DNA from: Opisthorchis felineus
Lineage: Eukaryota; Platyhelminthes; Trematoda; Opisthorchiida; Opisthorchiidae
Direction: 5' to 3'
Length of the DNA stretch: 64,000 bases
Assembly: GCA_004794785.1 (NCBI GenBank)
Contig: SJOL01007024.1
Location: 56,317 to 120,316 of the forward strand
Shown in pieces: positions 1 to 12,489 of the stretch (position 1 is the first letter of the stretch; each line of letters opens with the position of its first letter). The notes beneath the pieces are model-generated. The model did not search any database, had not been told where the DNA came from, and saw only the letters and a list, made by a program, of their open reading frames with translations. The translations under genes were made by a program, and so were the position numbers.

Positions 1-500
1 TCCCGGTGTTAATAGAATAGAAGGTGTGAAACTGGCAAGCGTGTAGAGAACGGTTTTGGATTAGTCGAGTTGACACTTGTTGGTGTGTGGTCATCAGAAG
101 GAGGAGAAGTCACCATCTGCATTGCACTTAACCTCACCCACCTTCCCTGCCCCCAACTAAATTGCCGCAACACTCACAAGCCCACGAAGACCAACGAAAT
201 CTACCAGTGTGGCACCCGCGGTGAATCATCAGCTGAAACACCTTGAAGTGGAAGATTAAGGAACAAAAACCGATCGGAACTAATTCGAAGCTCCCCCAAC
301 CCATCAACGGAAGATTTTGGCAACCACACAAACCGACAAGAACCGTTAATTGGCCGTCAACACCGATCTGGCGTGCTAGTCTGAAGCCGTCTTGCTAACT
401 GGTTCTCCGTCTGCCTGAAAACCTGGCCAACTTAATGGCCTGCTCACTTAGGCTGATGAAGTGAAACGCTGCCCAGTTAAAAACTACCGACTGTTTACCA
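1..500 (+). repeat. Repeat B, copy 1 (cut by window edge)
   Basis: Noncoding segment related along its length to 4862-5360. Shared runs include AATAGAATAGAA near the start, GACCAACGAAATCTACCA, AAGATTTTGGCAACCACAC and the closing GCCCAGTTA.AAACTACC. Differences are spread evenly with small indels, as in an old interspersed repeat. No conserved open frame is shared, so I see no coding capacity. Confidence 0.7.
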
Positions 501-3469
501 AGCCCTTCTCAAACGAGGACTGTACAACACCACTTTCCTGGTAAAATGCCTTTGTGCATTTCTTCAATTGTTACGTCTGAGAAGTCACTCTCAGATCTTT
601 CTCCTGATACCTTGCTGAAGTCTACTCAAGCGATCATCGTTTTCAGACGAAAAATGTAGTGATTTAATCAACCTCACCAATTCAGTTTATTCAATACTAC
701 TTCCTTTTGGCCTGCAAATTTCACCAACTATTCGGGTAGGTCTAATCAAAAGATAATGATCTAGGTTTTATTTATGAAAGAACTGTGGTCATTATCCTAG
801 TCTCCGGCTGGGTACTACTGGACGTCCTTCAAGGATATAGGCTATTGGACGGTTACGGTAGAAAAGGCCATGATTCAACACCTCAGTAAAGAAAACACTT
901 CGGTTACCCGATCCCGTTATGGTGCACTAACAGGACTAAGTGTCCTGAAACCGGTACAAACTGAAGTGCTGTTAATCAAACCACGAGAGCTACAAGTAGT
1001 TGAACAAGGGCAATCACTGGTTTCGAGCCTCAAAACCTTTTGCACTATTCCTTTGGGACTAACAGACACATGATCTGCCAGTTCAAGTCTCACTGCAAAA
1101 AATCGTTCTGAGTGCCACACTGAATGCTAGTTGACTTTACACTTGGTCACACTAATAAAAACAGAGGCTACTAAATCCAACTTGTACACAGACAATAGCT
1201 TGTGAAATACTTTGATGCACCCAACCAAAAATGAAGTCCATAAATTTATTGGTTAGAAGCATTTGTGAGCCAATGTGTTGTGCGTCTCTACTCTCTCTCT
1301 CCTGGAAGTCTAAAATTTGAGCCACAGATAAACTCAACGCGTTCAGGTAACCAACACTGACTAGATCGGTTTAGGTATTGTAGTCCTTCCAGTAAGCAAG
1401 CTGTTCACACATAAGAGACCCTTTGTGGGGAATGCACTTCAATAGGAAAACCCCTGGCCCATCAGCAGCGCTGACTTGCAAAAAGGGTGTGCTTTCATTG
1501 TCATCTATTACAGCCAATCTGGAAGATTTCCATAAAAATAGGCTTTTGTCTACAAACTATCGGGTGAAACTGCAGTTGGAATCCAGCAGAGGGAGGCCTA
1601 TAGCTGCGACTACCGGAAGCGTACCCAAGGCTGTTAATCTCGTGGATGGAATTAACCAGATAAACTCATGATAACCATCTTTCTTTAGGATGCAGATTAC
1701 CGAGAATGTCGCACTCATGGGGTATGCACTGTTTCACGGATAACAGACTGTCTTAGCTTCCAGTTTGAGAATTGTCTTCACTCATTAGTGTGAAGGCCAT
1801 TTCCAAGCTGTGCTACTAGAGCGTGTGCTTCTAACGCCGGATTCGCACATTGGTGTAGCATACGTGGGTTATTGAGCTGAGTTCAGCCTCTATTCCATCT
1901 CTTCCCATCAGCAACCTGAAAACCGTCTTTCCAAAAGGAAAGATTTGTCTCTCGGTCCACTGTGTTTCTAAGGTTTTTTTTACTCGAGGAAGACTCAATT
2001 TCTTTCATGGATCTCGTAGCGTTTAGCAAAAAAAACACTTGATATTTGAATTTATGACCTACTTACAACCGGGGAAAATTGCCCGTGCAGTTTCGCCGAC
2101 ATCTTCAGCAGAAAATAAAAATGTATCTCATTGTAAACGTCGGATTCGAATGGAACTCGTCTCTGTGATTTTTTGTACCCAGCAATACAGTGTCCGGTTG
2201 AATCGATAACCTGTTAAATATACATTTTCCTAGGTAGTTCCACACACAAGGTCATTGTCGACACTAGTATGGACAATACGGAACATGTGTGAAACCCGAT
2301 TTTCTCAAAGAGGTGGTGCGCAGGCGGAGCAGACCGGTTTCCATAAATTTGTGGAAGACAGTGATTAATTGTTTAAAGGGCAAAAATAGTCGGACATCCC
2401 GATGGTCACCCAAAAGGGCAATAACCTTTCCTTGAGCAAAATACAAAGAGAATCTTGAAGGAGATTCATTGTTTGGGGACTACTCTACGACAAACTCTAC
2501 AAATCTGACGACAGATAAGATGTCCAAAAAATGTTAGGACGTTTTCTTTGGGAGTAGACTGAAAACACTCTGTTCTTATTACAAATGCACAATGTAAGGG
2601 ATATTTTCCTATGACCAATATGTTAGAGAGAAACACACCCCCTGATACTTTTCACTTCTGCCCTCCGAGGAAGAACCATGTGTAGAATAGGCCATCCTAT
2701 GTTGGTCTAATCCTCTATTTGGCCGCCAGGAATGAGCCTCCGCATGCTCAGTTTTTGGTCATGAAAAATTCATTGGACTACAAGCACTTTTTTCCCAAAA
2801 AAAGATTGGTCATCCCGAACAAGTTACATCAATGATAAGAAAGCCATGCCAATGGGACGCAAACTATCAGACTGCGCCGTAAAAGCAGGAAAAGGGAAAC
2901 TTACGCAGTCTGAAAAGAATAGTTCCAATAAAGTTCTTCCCTCGAGGGAGTCGGCACTGTATATAGCGGCATTCTTCCGCGTAGAAACCAAATAAACTTT
3001 TGTTCATGGCTGAAATCGGGTCAACAAATTTTTCAAATGTCCATGAGAGAGACTCATCCGTTACATTTGTTTATCGATCGAACAAGAAGGATAAATTCGT
3101 TGTCTCATTGGTACTAAGACAGATGTCATTGATTCTCACCAGGCTGTTGCTCTAAACGCTGAACACATGGAACAGTTTTGGGGGTTACGTATCGTTCGAT
3201 GCTTGCAAAATACATCCGAGAGTGGCCGCTGCCTTGTTTGCCAAATTTGGCAATTTGAGTGAAAACATCTCACCACCGCGTCGATTGTTTATGAAACAAC
3301 TGCAGGCGCACTGTTCAGCTTAGCGAATAAATCAATGACCATGAGTAAATCCAGGACGAACATTGATCTATAAAATGGCACTTGATGTATAAAATTGTGT
3401 TACTTCGTGAACTAATTTGAATAGTTGCACTCGAAGAAACGAACAATGAAAAACCATAATATGTACCTC
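501..3469. other. No recognisable gene or repeat
   Basis: AT-rich spacer. Open frames are short (at most about 110 codons) and show no family motif. I recognise no repeat shared with the rest of the window. Confidence 0.5.
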
Positions 3470-4000
3470 GCGAAATACACTCATTTGCGAACAAATTTGG
3501 TTTTGACGGGAGACTCACCTGGAAACCAGCTAAATCTCTCAGGTATGATGTTTTAAAGCAATTGAATGTGCTACACCAGGCCGTCTCGTGTTTCAGTTGG
3601 TACGGCATTCGAAATATCGCGATGCATGTATAGACGTAATACACTACTCATAAGGTTCATAAAAACATCACAAACGAGAGATTCAGCTGGGTTCCAGCTG
3701 AGTATTCCGTAAAAGCAAATTGGTTTACAAATCAGTGTATTTCGCTAATTTCGTCAATTTGGTTTCAAATGGAACATAAGGTTGACGGAAACTCGGGGAC
3801 TGCGCCTACCTGATGAGCCCGAAGTGGGAGGGCGAAACCAGTCGTGGGCTGTCGAAGAATTTTCAGTAGTATATTACGTCTATACATGTATCTCAATATC
3901 TCGAATATCGTACCAAATGAAACATGAGGCGACCTGGTGCAGCAGCCAGTTGCTTAGAAAAAAAAACATTATAAAGGAAAGATTCAGTTGGGTTCCATGT
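3470..4000. repeat. Repeat A, copy 1, switching from forward to inverted orientation
   Basis: The forward unit starts GCGAAATACACTCATTTGCG and runs through GATATTCGA-type and ACTACTCATAAGG motifs. At about 3665 the sequence switches to the reverse complement (CATCACAAACGAGAG, then GTGTATTTCGC near 3740). It then passes the GACTGCGCCTACCTGATGAG block and a further inverted arm. This head-to-head layout makes it foldback-like. Confidence 0.75.
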
Positions 4001-4861
4001 ATAACTACTCTTCAATCTATTGAGAGTAAACTATTTGTCTTAAATTTTCCAATTCACTGCTTGCGTTTGAGGGTTCATTACCAATACTAGCCAGACGTCC
4101 ACTCACAGAAGGCATGAGGGTGTTTAAGTGTCTTGTTCCGTACAAATATAAAACATGTACAAAAATATCAAAGGGCTTTTGCGAATGCAGACAGGGTTTT
4201 AGTTCATGGGTCCAAATCAAGAATGCGTTTGTATGCAAAGTCGTAAACAGGATTAGCTGTGTCTTTAGTTCTGCGTTTTCCCTGAAACCTAGTCATCACG
4301 TTCATTCTTTGTACCGGTAATTAACGCTAATTCAGCTAGCGCGAATCATACACGATGAATAAATCAATCAGTAGGATAAATAATGAGGTGAGTAGCAATC
4401 ATATATCGGTGAATGCATCACCAGTTCATACTACTCTGTGGGCACATATAGTAAACACATATTTCATAAGCACTGAGTTTAGTGATCCTGTGATTCACGT
4501 ACCGAAAAGCGACTAGGTTTAGGACGAGCTCAAATTCAAAAACTCATTCTTCTATGGAGACCATTTCCTTTCCCTTCATAGAAAGACTTCGTACGTGGTC
4601 ATCGTAGTTTGACCTCTGTGAATACTGTCCACCAAGTTCCCTAGACTAAAGACCGGTGTGAAAAATGTCTGGTGGGAAAGCACCTTCTACCGGTCACCAA
4701 CTACCTACGATTAAGTGAGAATTGTTCAGCGGGTTTCAGCCGTCCATAGCACTATCCGACTGGGAAATATCGATAGGCTGGTTAGTCATTCGACAGAACC
4801 AGAGAGTCACCACACCACAGAGACTGATGGCCCAGGCGGTGGAAATCCCCAAGCATCTCAC
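4001..4861. other. No recognisable gene
   Basis: Spacer between repeat A and repeat B copies. Open frames stay under 75 codons and carry no motif. The last 100 bases may be an extension of repeat B, but copy 1 is cut by the window edge, so this cannot be compared. Confidence 0.45.
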
Positions 4862-5360
4862 TGTCGATAGAATAGAAAGCGTATAACTGACAAGCGTGTG
4901 CAGGATGGTTTTGGAACACTCGAACTGACAAGTGATGGTGTGCAGTTGTCAGAGAGAGTAGTCATCAACAGAAGTAGCATAGATCTGAAGGTCACTCAAT
5001 CTCACCCACCTTCCCCCTCCTCCCAAATAAATATTCGTAGCACTTAGAGACACACACACAGACCAACGAAATCTACCAATGGCACCCAAGGTGAATCATC
5101 ATTTGAAGCACCTTGAACCGGAGGATTAAGGAAGTAAACCCGATCAAAAGCAATTTCAAATTCCCCAAACGCATCAACCATAAGATTTTGGCAACCACAC
5201 GAACTGACAAGAACTTTCACTGACATTAAACACTGATCTAGTGTGATAATCTGAAGAGGTCTTACTGATTTGTTCTTCGTCATGGTGACCAACTCACTTG
5301 GCTTGCTGAAGCTTTTGTGTCAAAAGCGAAACGTTGCCCAGTTACAAACTACCAAGCCAT
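4862..5360 (+). repeat. Repeat B, copy 2
   Basis: Aligns end to end with 1-500 in the same orientation. Matching landmarks include ATAGAATAGAA, GGTTTTGGA, CTCACCCACCTTCCC, GACCAACGAAATCTACCA, AAGATTTTGGCAACCACAC and GTTGCCCAGTTACAAACTACC. The GACACACACACAGACC stretch is a local CA expansion relative to copy 1. Confidence 0.75.
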
Positions 5361-6739
5361 TCCGACACAGAGAGTTAATTGTTTGTCCATCGAGGCTCCC
5401 AGCTTCCGCTGGGAGATTGGTGATAACACCTCACATCACATTTCAGATGTCCGTGGTTTGAATCCGGGTGTGGCTACGAATAGGCACTGCGAAACTCGAG
5501 TCCAGTACTTCCTTCCCGTATTGTTGGATGACCAGAAAGATTTCGTCAGGATAGAAAAAGTGCTATTCAAAGGACATTGATGTAAATACAACCCCCGCAA
5601 ATTCCATAAATTCACATAAATTTAGCCAAAACATTGTTTCCACGGTTAGTTACTCAATCACTTGGTACTCACAGCAGTCGTCTGCCTTCAGTGCTCTGTA
5701 TGGCGTCACAAGACACAGAAATGCAAGCCATGTTGAAATGGACCAGAGGGTTTGCATTTTCGCCTAGCCAGATGCCACTCATCCCTATTCTACAAAAGCC
5801 GCTTAATATATAACACCTACGGAACTCTTTCTGATTTCGTCTAATGTCAGGCTGCCTGAGTATCGTTAGGAGTGTGCTCTGTTTGTCGTGCTCACGATGA
5901 ATCGGACCTCACACGGCAAGAAAAACTATGTTGCATTTTGTTCCCTGTCTACCTCAAATGCTTCGAACACGTAAAAAAATTTTGTTTAGGTAAATATGTG
6001 TGTGAAAACAAAAGGTTGACGAAGAGACACTGTACCTTTTCAGGCAGTTCTTTGAAATATGTGAGCACAATGTCGGTGAAGTCTAGCTGAATTTCAGACT
6101 GTTTCACGTGCATCTCAATTTACCAACGTTGGTATTCCAGTTGTCAAACAACCCCGTTAATGGGATTTTGAAAGTGGTTCCTTTGTCCAGCATATCCTTT
6201 TTTCGTTAAGAACTCCAGTTTGAAGACAAAAGAAGCAGTTTGTCACAGATACATCGAGTGAAAAGTTCCAACCCGTGCAAACAGGAGGGAAAAGTTATTT
6301 GCCCCAGACTGTCTGTGACCTCCAGATATCTCCTGTGTCCCATAAACCACGGACAATTCACAATGTTAGGTGATCCGTTTTTCCCTGAAAAGCCACGAAA
6401 CTTCCGATAAGATTGCTCGCTTTCTGTCGCGTTATCCTTTTTCTTGCGGCGTTTTCATTACCCGTGACAGTCCGGCAAACTTCTTTCGGGTTCTGGAAAC
6501 TGAATAGATCATATCATGACCAGGTGGAGCTTCACCAGTTCGTAAGTCAAATGTGGCTCGGAAAACTCCCAGTTCGGGTTATGGCGGCAGTTGTCTCGCT
6601 GTACGGCAGTAATAACAAGGTTGCGAACAGGGTGACCGCGGTTGTCAATTATCAGTTGCAATGGACTTAAGAGATCAGTTGGAAATCACTCTGGAGAAAA
6701 CTCGTCTGAACCTTATGTTTGCACAAGCAAACACATACT
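5361..6739. other. No recognisable gene or repeat
   Basis: Spacer sequence. Open frames of up to about 87 codons have no recognisable motif. Confidence 0.45.
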
Positions 6740-6850
6740 CTCATTTGCTTAAAAATTTGGTTATGAAGGGAGACTCAACTAAACCAAACTGAATCTATCG
6801 TTTACGATGGTTTTCAACAACCTTGTGAGTAATGTGTCACGTCTAGGCAA
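6740..6850 (+). repeat. Repeat A fragment
   Basis: Diverged remnant with ACTCTCATTTGC, AAATTTGGTT, GGGAGACTCAACT, TGAATCTATCGTTTACGATG and then CAACCTTGTGAGTA. These appear in the repeat A order but with the middle block deleted. Confidence 0.55.
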
Positions 6851-7757
6851 CACACATTTAGCCTCACTGGTAGATTTCACCTTGTGAGTAAAGCACATCC
6901 TCAGCCTAAAAGTTGAAAAAAATGCACTGTCTCCACGAGAACACACACACCTGGAAGATCCTCGAGTCTGGTTGGCTGTAGAAATGAGCCACAGCTGACC
7001 AAGCAGTAGCGCAGTCAACTTGCAATTAGGTAAGATATGGCGGTACAATGCATCCTTCACGCAGCGTGGACTCACGCGGTCACTTACCGGCTTGCTCCAG
7101 AGCCAGGTCTTCTACTGAGTTACCAGTCAACGACCAGTATGCTAGCAAAATGAGTTATGACACGATCTGACAGGCCATCGAATGAGAAATGAAGGCTCGA
7201 CAGTATCTCCCCTGTCACGCCATGCGTACATCAACTTATGGCTTCAAGAACTAAGGGGAAAGTCAAACTTTGTGAGGAGATCTGCATCACAAGTCCATAG
7301 TTTCTGGTGTTTGCGAAAAAGAAGGCAAAATATTTCCTTTAGTGCTTGAAGCTATTCAAACCAAAATGCGCAAGAATTCATCTAAGAAATAGCATTCCGA
7401 CACGGTCGAGAGTTACACCAATGCATTCAGACGTTTGAATTTACATGTGTAAAAAACAGATCATTGAGTTAGTTTTCTCACTGGTGGTTGCGAAATAAAA
7501 GCATTCTTTTGTTCCTTTACGCAGACTCATTTCTCAACATTCAGGCTACTTTTACAATACACTGACTTCCACTTTTATTCATTCATCATAAAAAACTATA
7601 TCGCTAGGTCATACGCGTGTTTGGTCAGCGATTTCTTACTAGTCTAAAGTCGAAAAACTACTTATGAAGATGATCAACTATGCTCATAAAATTTTGTGTT
7701 CCGACTGTGTTCTTTAGTCCCAACCTAGCTACTCCCTTTAAAGAAAGTTAAATCTTA

Positions 7758-8130
7758 GAGAAATACACTCATTTGCAAATAAATTTGGTTTTGCGAGAGA
7801 CTCATCTGGAATTCAACTGAATCTTTCGTTTAGGATGTTTTTAAGCAACTGAATGTACTGCACCAGGCTGCCTCATGTTTCACTTGGTACGATATTCGAG
7901 ATATCGCGATGCAGTTATGAACATAATACACTACTCATAAGGTTGATGAAAACTTCAGCTGGGTTCCAAGTGAGTCTCCTGCAAAACCAAATTTGTTTGC
8001 AAATGAGTGTATTTCGCTAATTCCGTGCAATTTGGTTTCAAGGAGAACATAAGGTTGATGGAAACTCGGGGGACTGCGCCTACCTGATGAGCAAAAAAGA
8101 AGGACGAAACCCGTCGTGGGCAGCAAACTT
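7758..8130. repeat. Repeat A, copy with an inverted second half
   Basis: Forward arm AGAAATACACTCATTTGCAAA, then TTTGGTTTTGCGAGAGACTCA, GATATTCGAGATATCGCGATG and ACTACTCATAAGGTTGATG. From about 7955 it turns into the reverse complement (CAGCTGGGTTCCA, TTTGCAAATGAGTGTATTTCGC) and then the CCTCATGTTC/GGTAGGCGCAGT block in inverted form. It is organised like the copy at 3470. Confidence 0.75.
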
Positions 8131-8364
8131 ATGAGGTTGTATAAAGTTAGATCTTGTGAAATTGCGTCTACCCGTCTATCTTCAGCTTTCGTGGTTTCTT
8201 AATTTTTTTGTCTGATGTCTTTCATTCCGAGAATAAACTCCGGTTTGTCATCTTGGAACTGCATTCTCTTAACCATAATGTGCTAAATCACCAAAGGTTT
8301 ATAACTCTTTGAGTCATTCCACATCGATAACAAAATCCTTCCTTCAGCTGTCCAGACAGCTATT

Positions 8365-8700
8365 AGGGATAAGCAAATTGTCGTAGCATTCCCAGGCCCA
8401 CAGAAATCAATATAATTTACCAGCGACCTCCAAGAATAATCATCATTTGAGGTGCCCTGAACCGGAATATCAAGGACCCAAACCAGATCATTTTTAACTT
8501 AAACCCTCTCGGAACCCGCCGAAGGTAACTTTTAGACATCCACCTTAACCGACAAGCCCTTTTAACCGACATTCAACACAAATCTAGTGTGCTAACTGCA
8601 AGATGTCGTATTGATTGGTTCTTTGTCTGCCTTAGAACTCGGCCAACTTGTCAACCTACTCGCTTGGTCTGTCAAGGATATTCAAGCTGTTTGAAGTGCC
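8365..8700 (+). repeat. Repeat B, copy 3 (5' truncated)
   Basis: Matches the second half of the other two copies: CGTAGCA, CCAC..AA.TCAATAT, AATCATCATTTGAGGTGCC, TGAACCGG, then ACAAATCTAGTGTGCTAACTG and GGTTCTTTGTCTGCCT. It is more diverged than copies 1 and 2 are from each other. Confidence 0.55.
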
Positions 8701-9956
8701 TTCACACCGATCAAACGATTGACTGGTTGTCAGGAAACGCCACACGTTGAAGTATCACGTAGGGGTTTAACCTTATGAAACGATAGTCTAAATTTCATGT
8801 CTACATCACCGTCGCATGAATCGTCCTCCCCACATCCTGTCTCAAAAGTCGAGATGTTAGTGAATATTTCTTCCTTCAAGGGAAACCTATCTATATTGAA
8901 AAGCCCAGAAACACTGCACAGTTGCTTCATCCTCATTGAGAATCATCAGCAATGAGCATCTCACGAAACTCCAGGAAGTGTCAAACCCGCGACCTCCCGG
9001 CCAGTTAACTGGTCGTTCACGAGCGGCCGGTCACCAGTGTGATTAACTCGCAGATAGACAGAACCTAGCGCCAGTCATCCTTAAATCACGGGAACCATAT
9101 CACCTGTTTACATGTGCTGACTTGCTGCTCGAGTGACGACTTTTCATACGTTAGCTTCACTTATCCGCTCAATTTTATTGTTCTCCTGGGTGTAAAGGGT
9201 CCAAATATTGTACTGTTGGTGTCCCCCGGTTTTTCTAAGCGCTTGTAGTGGACCCTGTAAAGTGTGTGTTCAGACCGATCAATGACACTGTGGGTACTCA
9301 GGTTTGCAATCTATCGAAGTCGCTGAGTTAGGAATAAAACAGCAACACAGGGTGTAATACAGTCATGATGTACATATTTTTCGTTTTTTTTTTCAGTTTT
9401 TTGCTGCGTTTTGCGTTCACCTAGCAATCACCTATCTAATTCGCTATCCGGTGTTACTTTTAAATACAAGGATAGGTAACTACATACATTTCATACAGCT
9501 CAAAGCTGACATTTCGACGGTACAAAATACCTGGAAGTCAGGTCAGGACGGATGAATGCTGTCAGAGTGATGTTGCTTGGCATTCTGTGGTCTCTATGTT
9601 CAAACAGTTGACAAAAAGTGTGGCAAAGTTACAGTTGGGTTGTGCTACAGCTGGTCTTATTTAACGGAAATCTCCTAGATTTGTGCGTCCTCTTGCCCTA
9701 TTTATTGATTCCACTCTCCGGACATATTATACGCCGTCGCTGGAGTTTACTGATTTTTCTCTGGGAAAGGAGAACGTTCCAAAACTCAGCTTTACTCTTC
9801 TCAAATTTTTGTCGATAAATTGAGCAGAAGTTGGAATGTTCCAAAAGAACCGGTTAGGTTCAAAGGGACGTATGGACTCTCACACCAACTTTACGACAGC
9901 ACCACGCTTCGTCTCTATGATTGCACGTGATAGGTAGTACTAAGTTGAGTTTAACT
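8701..9956. other. No recognisable gene or repeat
   Basis: Spacer sequence with only short open frames (at most 68 codons) and T-rich runs near 9380. Confidence 0.45.
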
Positions 9957-10042
9957 ATTTTCATGAAGGAAACTCCTTATAAGGTTGCTGAAAACTCTTC
10001 GATAGTCTTCAGCAACCGTGTGAGTAGTTTCCTTCATGAAAA
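9957..10042. repeat. Hairpin-forming inverted repeat at edge of repeat A
   Basis: TTTTCATGAAGGAAACT near 9958-9974 pairs with AGTTTCCTTCATGAAAA near 10026-10042. Pairing continues inward through GGTTGCTGAAAAC and TTCAGCAACC with few mismatches, leaving a short loop near 9998. No coding role is apparent. Confidence 0.75.
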
Positions 10043-10175
10043 TGTACTGCGATATCTCGAATATCGTGCCAACTGAAACATGAGGCGGCCTGTGTGCAGC
10101 ACATTCAGTTGAAGAACATCATAAACGAGAGATTCAGTTGAGTCACCCGTGAAAACCAAATTAGTTTGCAAATGA
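10010..10175 (-). repeat. Repeat A, inverted arm (left member of a pair)
   Basis: Reads as the reverse complement of 11228-11410, sharing GATATCTCGAATATCGTGCC, CAACTGAAACATGAGGCGG, GTGTGCAGCACATTCAGTTG, CATAAACGAGAGATTCAGTT and GTGAAAACCAAA. The two arms point toward each other across about 1.05 kb. Confidence 0.75.
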
Positions 10176-11227
10176 TTTTAACTAACTGCAATCTAAGCGC
10201 GGTTGTTAACAGTCCTTCGTGTGTAATTTCTCTACTGAAGAGCAGTCAGCCTGCCGAGTGAAGCCCTTAAACACTGACGGTTCTGGAAAGTTCTCATCAA
10301 GATAATCCCCACTCAACGAGAGTAAAAAATGCCTGACAACTCTATAGAGCTGTACTGGAGACATTTTACATTGTTGATTGCAAGATTTACTTAAGAAACG
10401 GAGCTCATGTGGCAATCCACGTTTGCTTATCGCACAAGAACAAATGCCAAAAAGTGGTGGAACTGACTGTCAAGATGAATGTGCCTGAGTTTTTGGGTCT
10501 AATTAAATAGTGTTTCAGAATTTCACCTTTAACCTGACAACAGGTAAACTGTCTGTTTCCCTTCCCATCACCGGCACTCTCTGCGTCAGTCTGATTCGGG
10601 CACCGAGGGGTCAGTTTCATTAAATGACAATATTTGATCGGATTTGCATAGTTGCACTTCAGCGATAATTCCAGCGTGTGTTACTGATGAATCTGGATCA
10701 CTGGATGGGTCTAGACTATAATATTCTATCGCAGGTTATTAATAGTTCTCCTGTGTACTTCCGAATTATCGAAGATGAACGCAGTTTTCCAGAAAACTAA
10801 CACAACAACAAAATAAACAACAAGATGGGGCGCACAAACTCCAAAATGCACGCAGTACTATAGTTTTTATTTGTGTTTCAGTGGCACAGTCTGATCGAAT
10901 AAGTTGCGCTTACAAGAATACTCAAAGTATACCACACTGAATCGCGTTTCTGACCCACCTAATGTATTGGCAACGTGGATAAACTGAATAAACTCCATTC
11001 TGTTGGGCGGCACACAACTGGAGAAAATTCAGTACAAATCAGTTGCTGTCAGCAGTGATCTTTCCGCCTGAGAAAAATGCTAATCAGCTGTTGTTTGGTA
11101 GTGGACATTCGTGCTATCAATAGTTAGACATTTGTAGAACAGAATTTCTCCGGGACTACTCATCCAAAATAAGTAACATAATTTTTAACTTATTCTCAGG
11201 AAAAAATAGAGCTGAACCTAGCATTTC
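10176..11227. other. Unique interior between two inverted repeat A arms
   Basis: About 1.05 kb flanked by converging repeat A arms. The largest open frames are about 70 codons and have no transposase motif that I can see. It may be the non-autonomous interior of a foldback element or simply sequence caught between two insertions. Confidence 0.4.
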
Positions 11228-11540
11228 GGCAAATATACTCATTTGCAAATCACTTTGGTTTTCACGGGTGACTCAACTGAATCTCTCGTTTATGATGTTC
11301 TTCAACTGAATGTGCTGCACACAGGCCGCCTCATGTTTCAGTTGGCACGATATTCGAGATATCGCAGTATATTTTCATAAAGGAAACTACTCACAAGGTT
11401 GCTGGAAAATCTTCGACAGCCCACGACCGAGTTCGCCCCTCTTGGGGCTCATCAGATAGGCGCGATCCCCGTGTTTCCGCCAATCTTATGTTCGTGGGTT
11501 GTCGAAGAGTTTTCAGCAACCTTGTGAGTAGTTTCTTTAT
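11228..11540 (+). repeat. Repeat A, right arm with terminal palindrome
   Basis: Forward unit ACTCATTTGCAAATCAC through CGATATTCGAGATATCGCAG. From 11387 the sequence AAGGAAACTACTCACAAGG...CTTCGACAGCCCACGA is mirrored at 11495-11538 by GTGGGTTGTCGAAGAG...CAACCTTGTGAGTAGTTTC. This gives a second long hairpin, like the one at 9957. Confidence 0.75.
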
Positions 11541-12074
11541 GCACCTAGCATCCTTGGCTGCATACTAACGATAGCAGCCCCACCGACAGAGCACTTAACC
11601 GCTACTTCCAGATGATGCTACCTCAAAAGGTGGTAAAATGCTGAGCTCAGCCAACTATTCAATTGTCAAGCCAGGCATTGCAGTTCGGTGTTCTTCCTAG
11701 TGGCTCTCCTGCTGGGAACGACTCATTGCAGTGAAAATAATGCAGTTAAATCTACCTGTGTAGTGCCACTCACTGCGGTGTAGGTACCACGATGGTGCAT
11801 AAGCCATCTGAACAGACAACTGTTTCCCAAGCTGGGATCCTAACACGTAACGGTTCACTGGGCGCCATTTATTGTGCAATGGGATTTGCCAAAGACTTTC
11901 TTGGACTCGTCCTCTTTTCCTAACGCAGCAAAACAGTCAGGCACTTCTTCACGCACGTATACCTCCCATTTTTTACAATGTCTCCCACCAGCACCTTTAA
12001 GAGGATACCTGTTGCTATCGCCGAATTTAGTGCCTTTTGTGAGAAACTGTGGGTTGATTTATTTTTACAGAAAA

Positions 12075-12170
12075 CTGACCCACAAAACCTGAAAGCTCTT
12101 CAATAGACCGCAGCTGGTTTCGGCCTTCTTTCGGCTCATCGGATAGGTCCCCGAGTTTTCGTTGACCTTT
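12075..12170 (-). repeat. Repeat A fragment (cross-block only)
   Basis: Contains CTCTTCAATAGACC, TTTCGGCC..CTTTCGGCTCATCGGATAGG and CCCCGAGTTTTCGTTGACC. This corresponds to the block CTTGGGGCTCA.CAGGTAGGCGCAGTCCCCGAG of the better copies. It is strongly diverged. Confidence 0.5.
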
Positions 12171-12489
12171 GTCCCCTTGAGCAGGAAATTGAAGATAATT
12201 GACCAAACACTCTTTTCGCAAGCTGAGTTGGCGTAAACGACAGACTTATCAAAATCGCTCATCCAATGTTATTCGTTGTTGTATGGGTTACCCACTGGGT
12301 GTGTCCTCTCGAATGGTTATGAAACACATACAAGCACTCTAGGAATCTTGGCTAATGGATCGATCGCCACGAAATTAGCAACCAGCAAGTTTGCTTAAAC
12401 AACCACACCATTGTTCCGCATTACGTAGAGCTGCATATGCGTGTGCATTTCTAGAGAATGCCCCGCTTAACAATGTTGACTACTAAATT

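Noticed and set aside
3315..3644. 109-codon minus-strand frame
   Set aside because: Largely overlaps repeat A; similar short frames appear in other copies, so it is a repeat translation.
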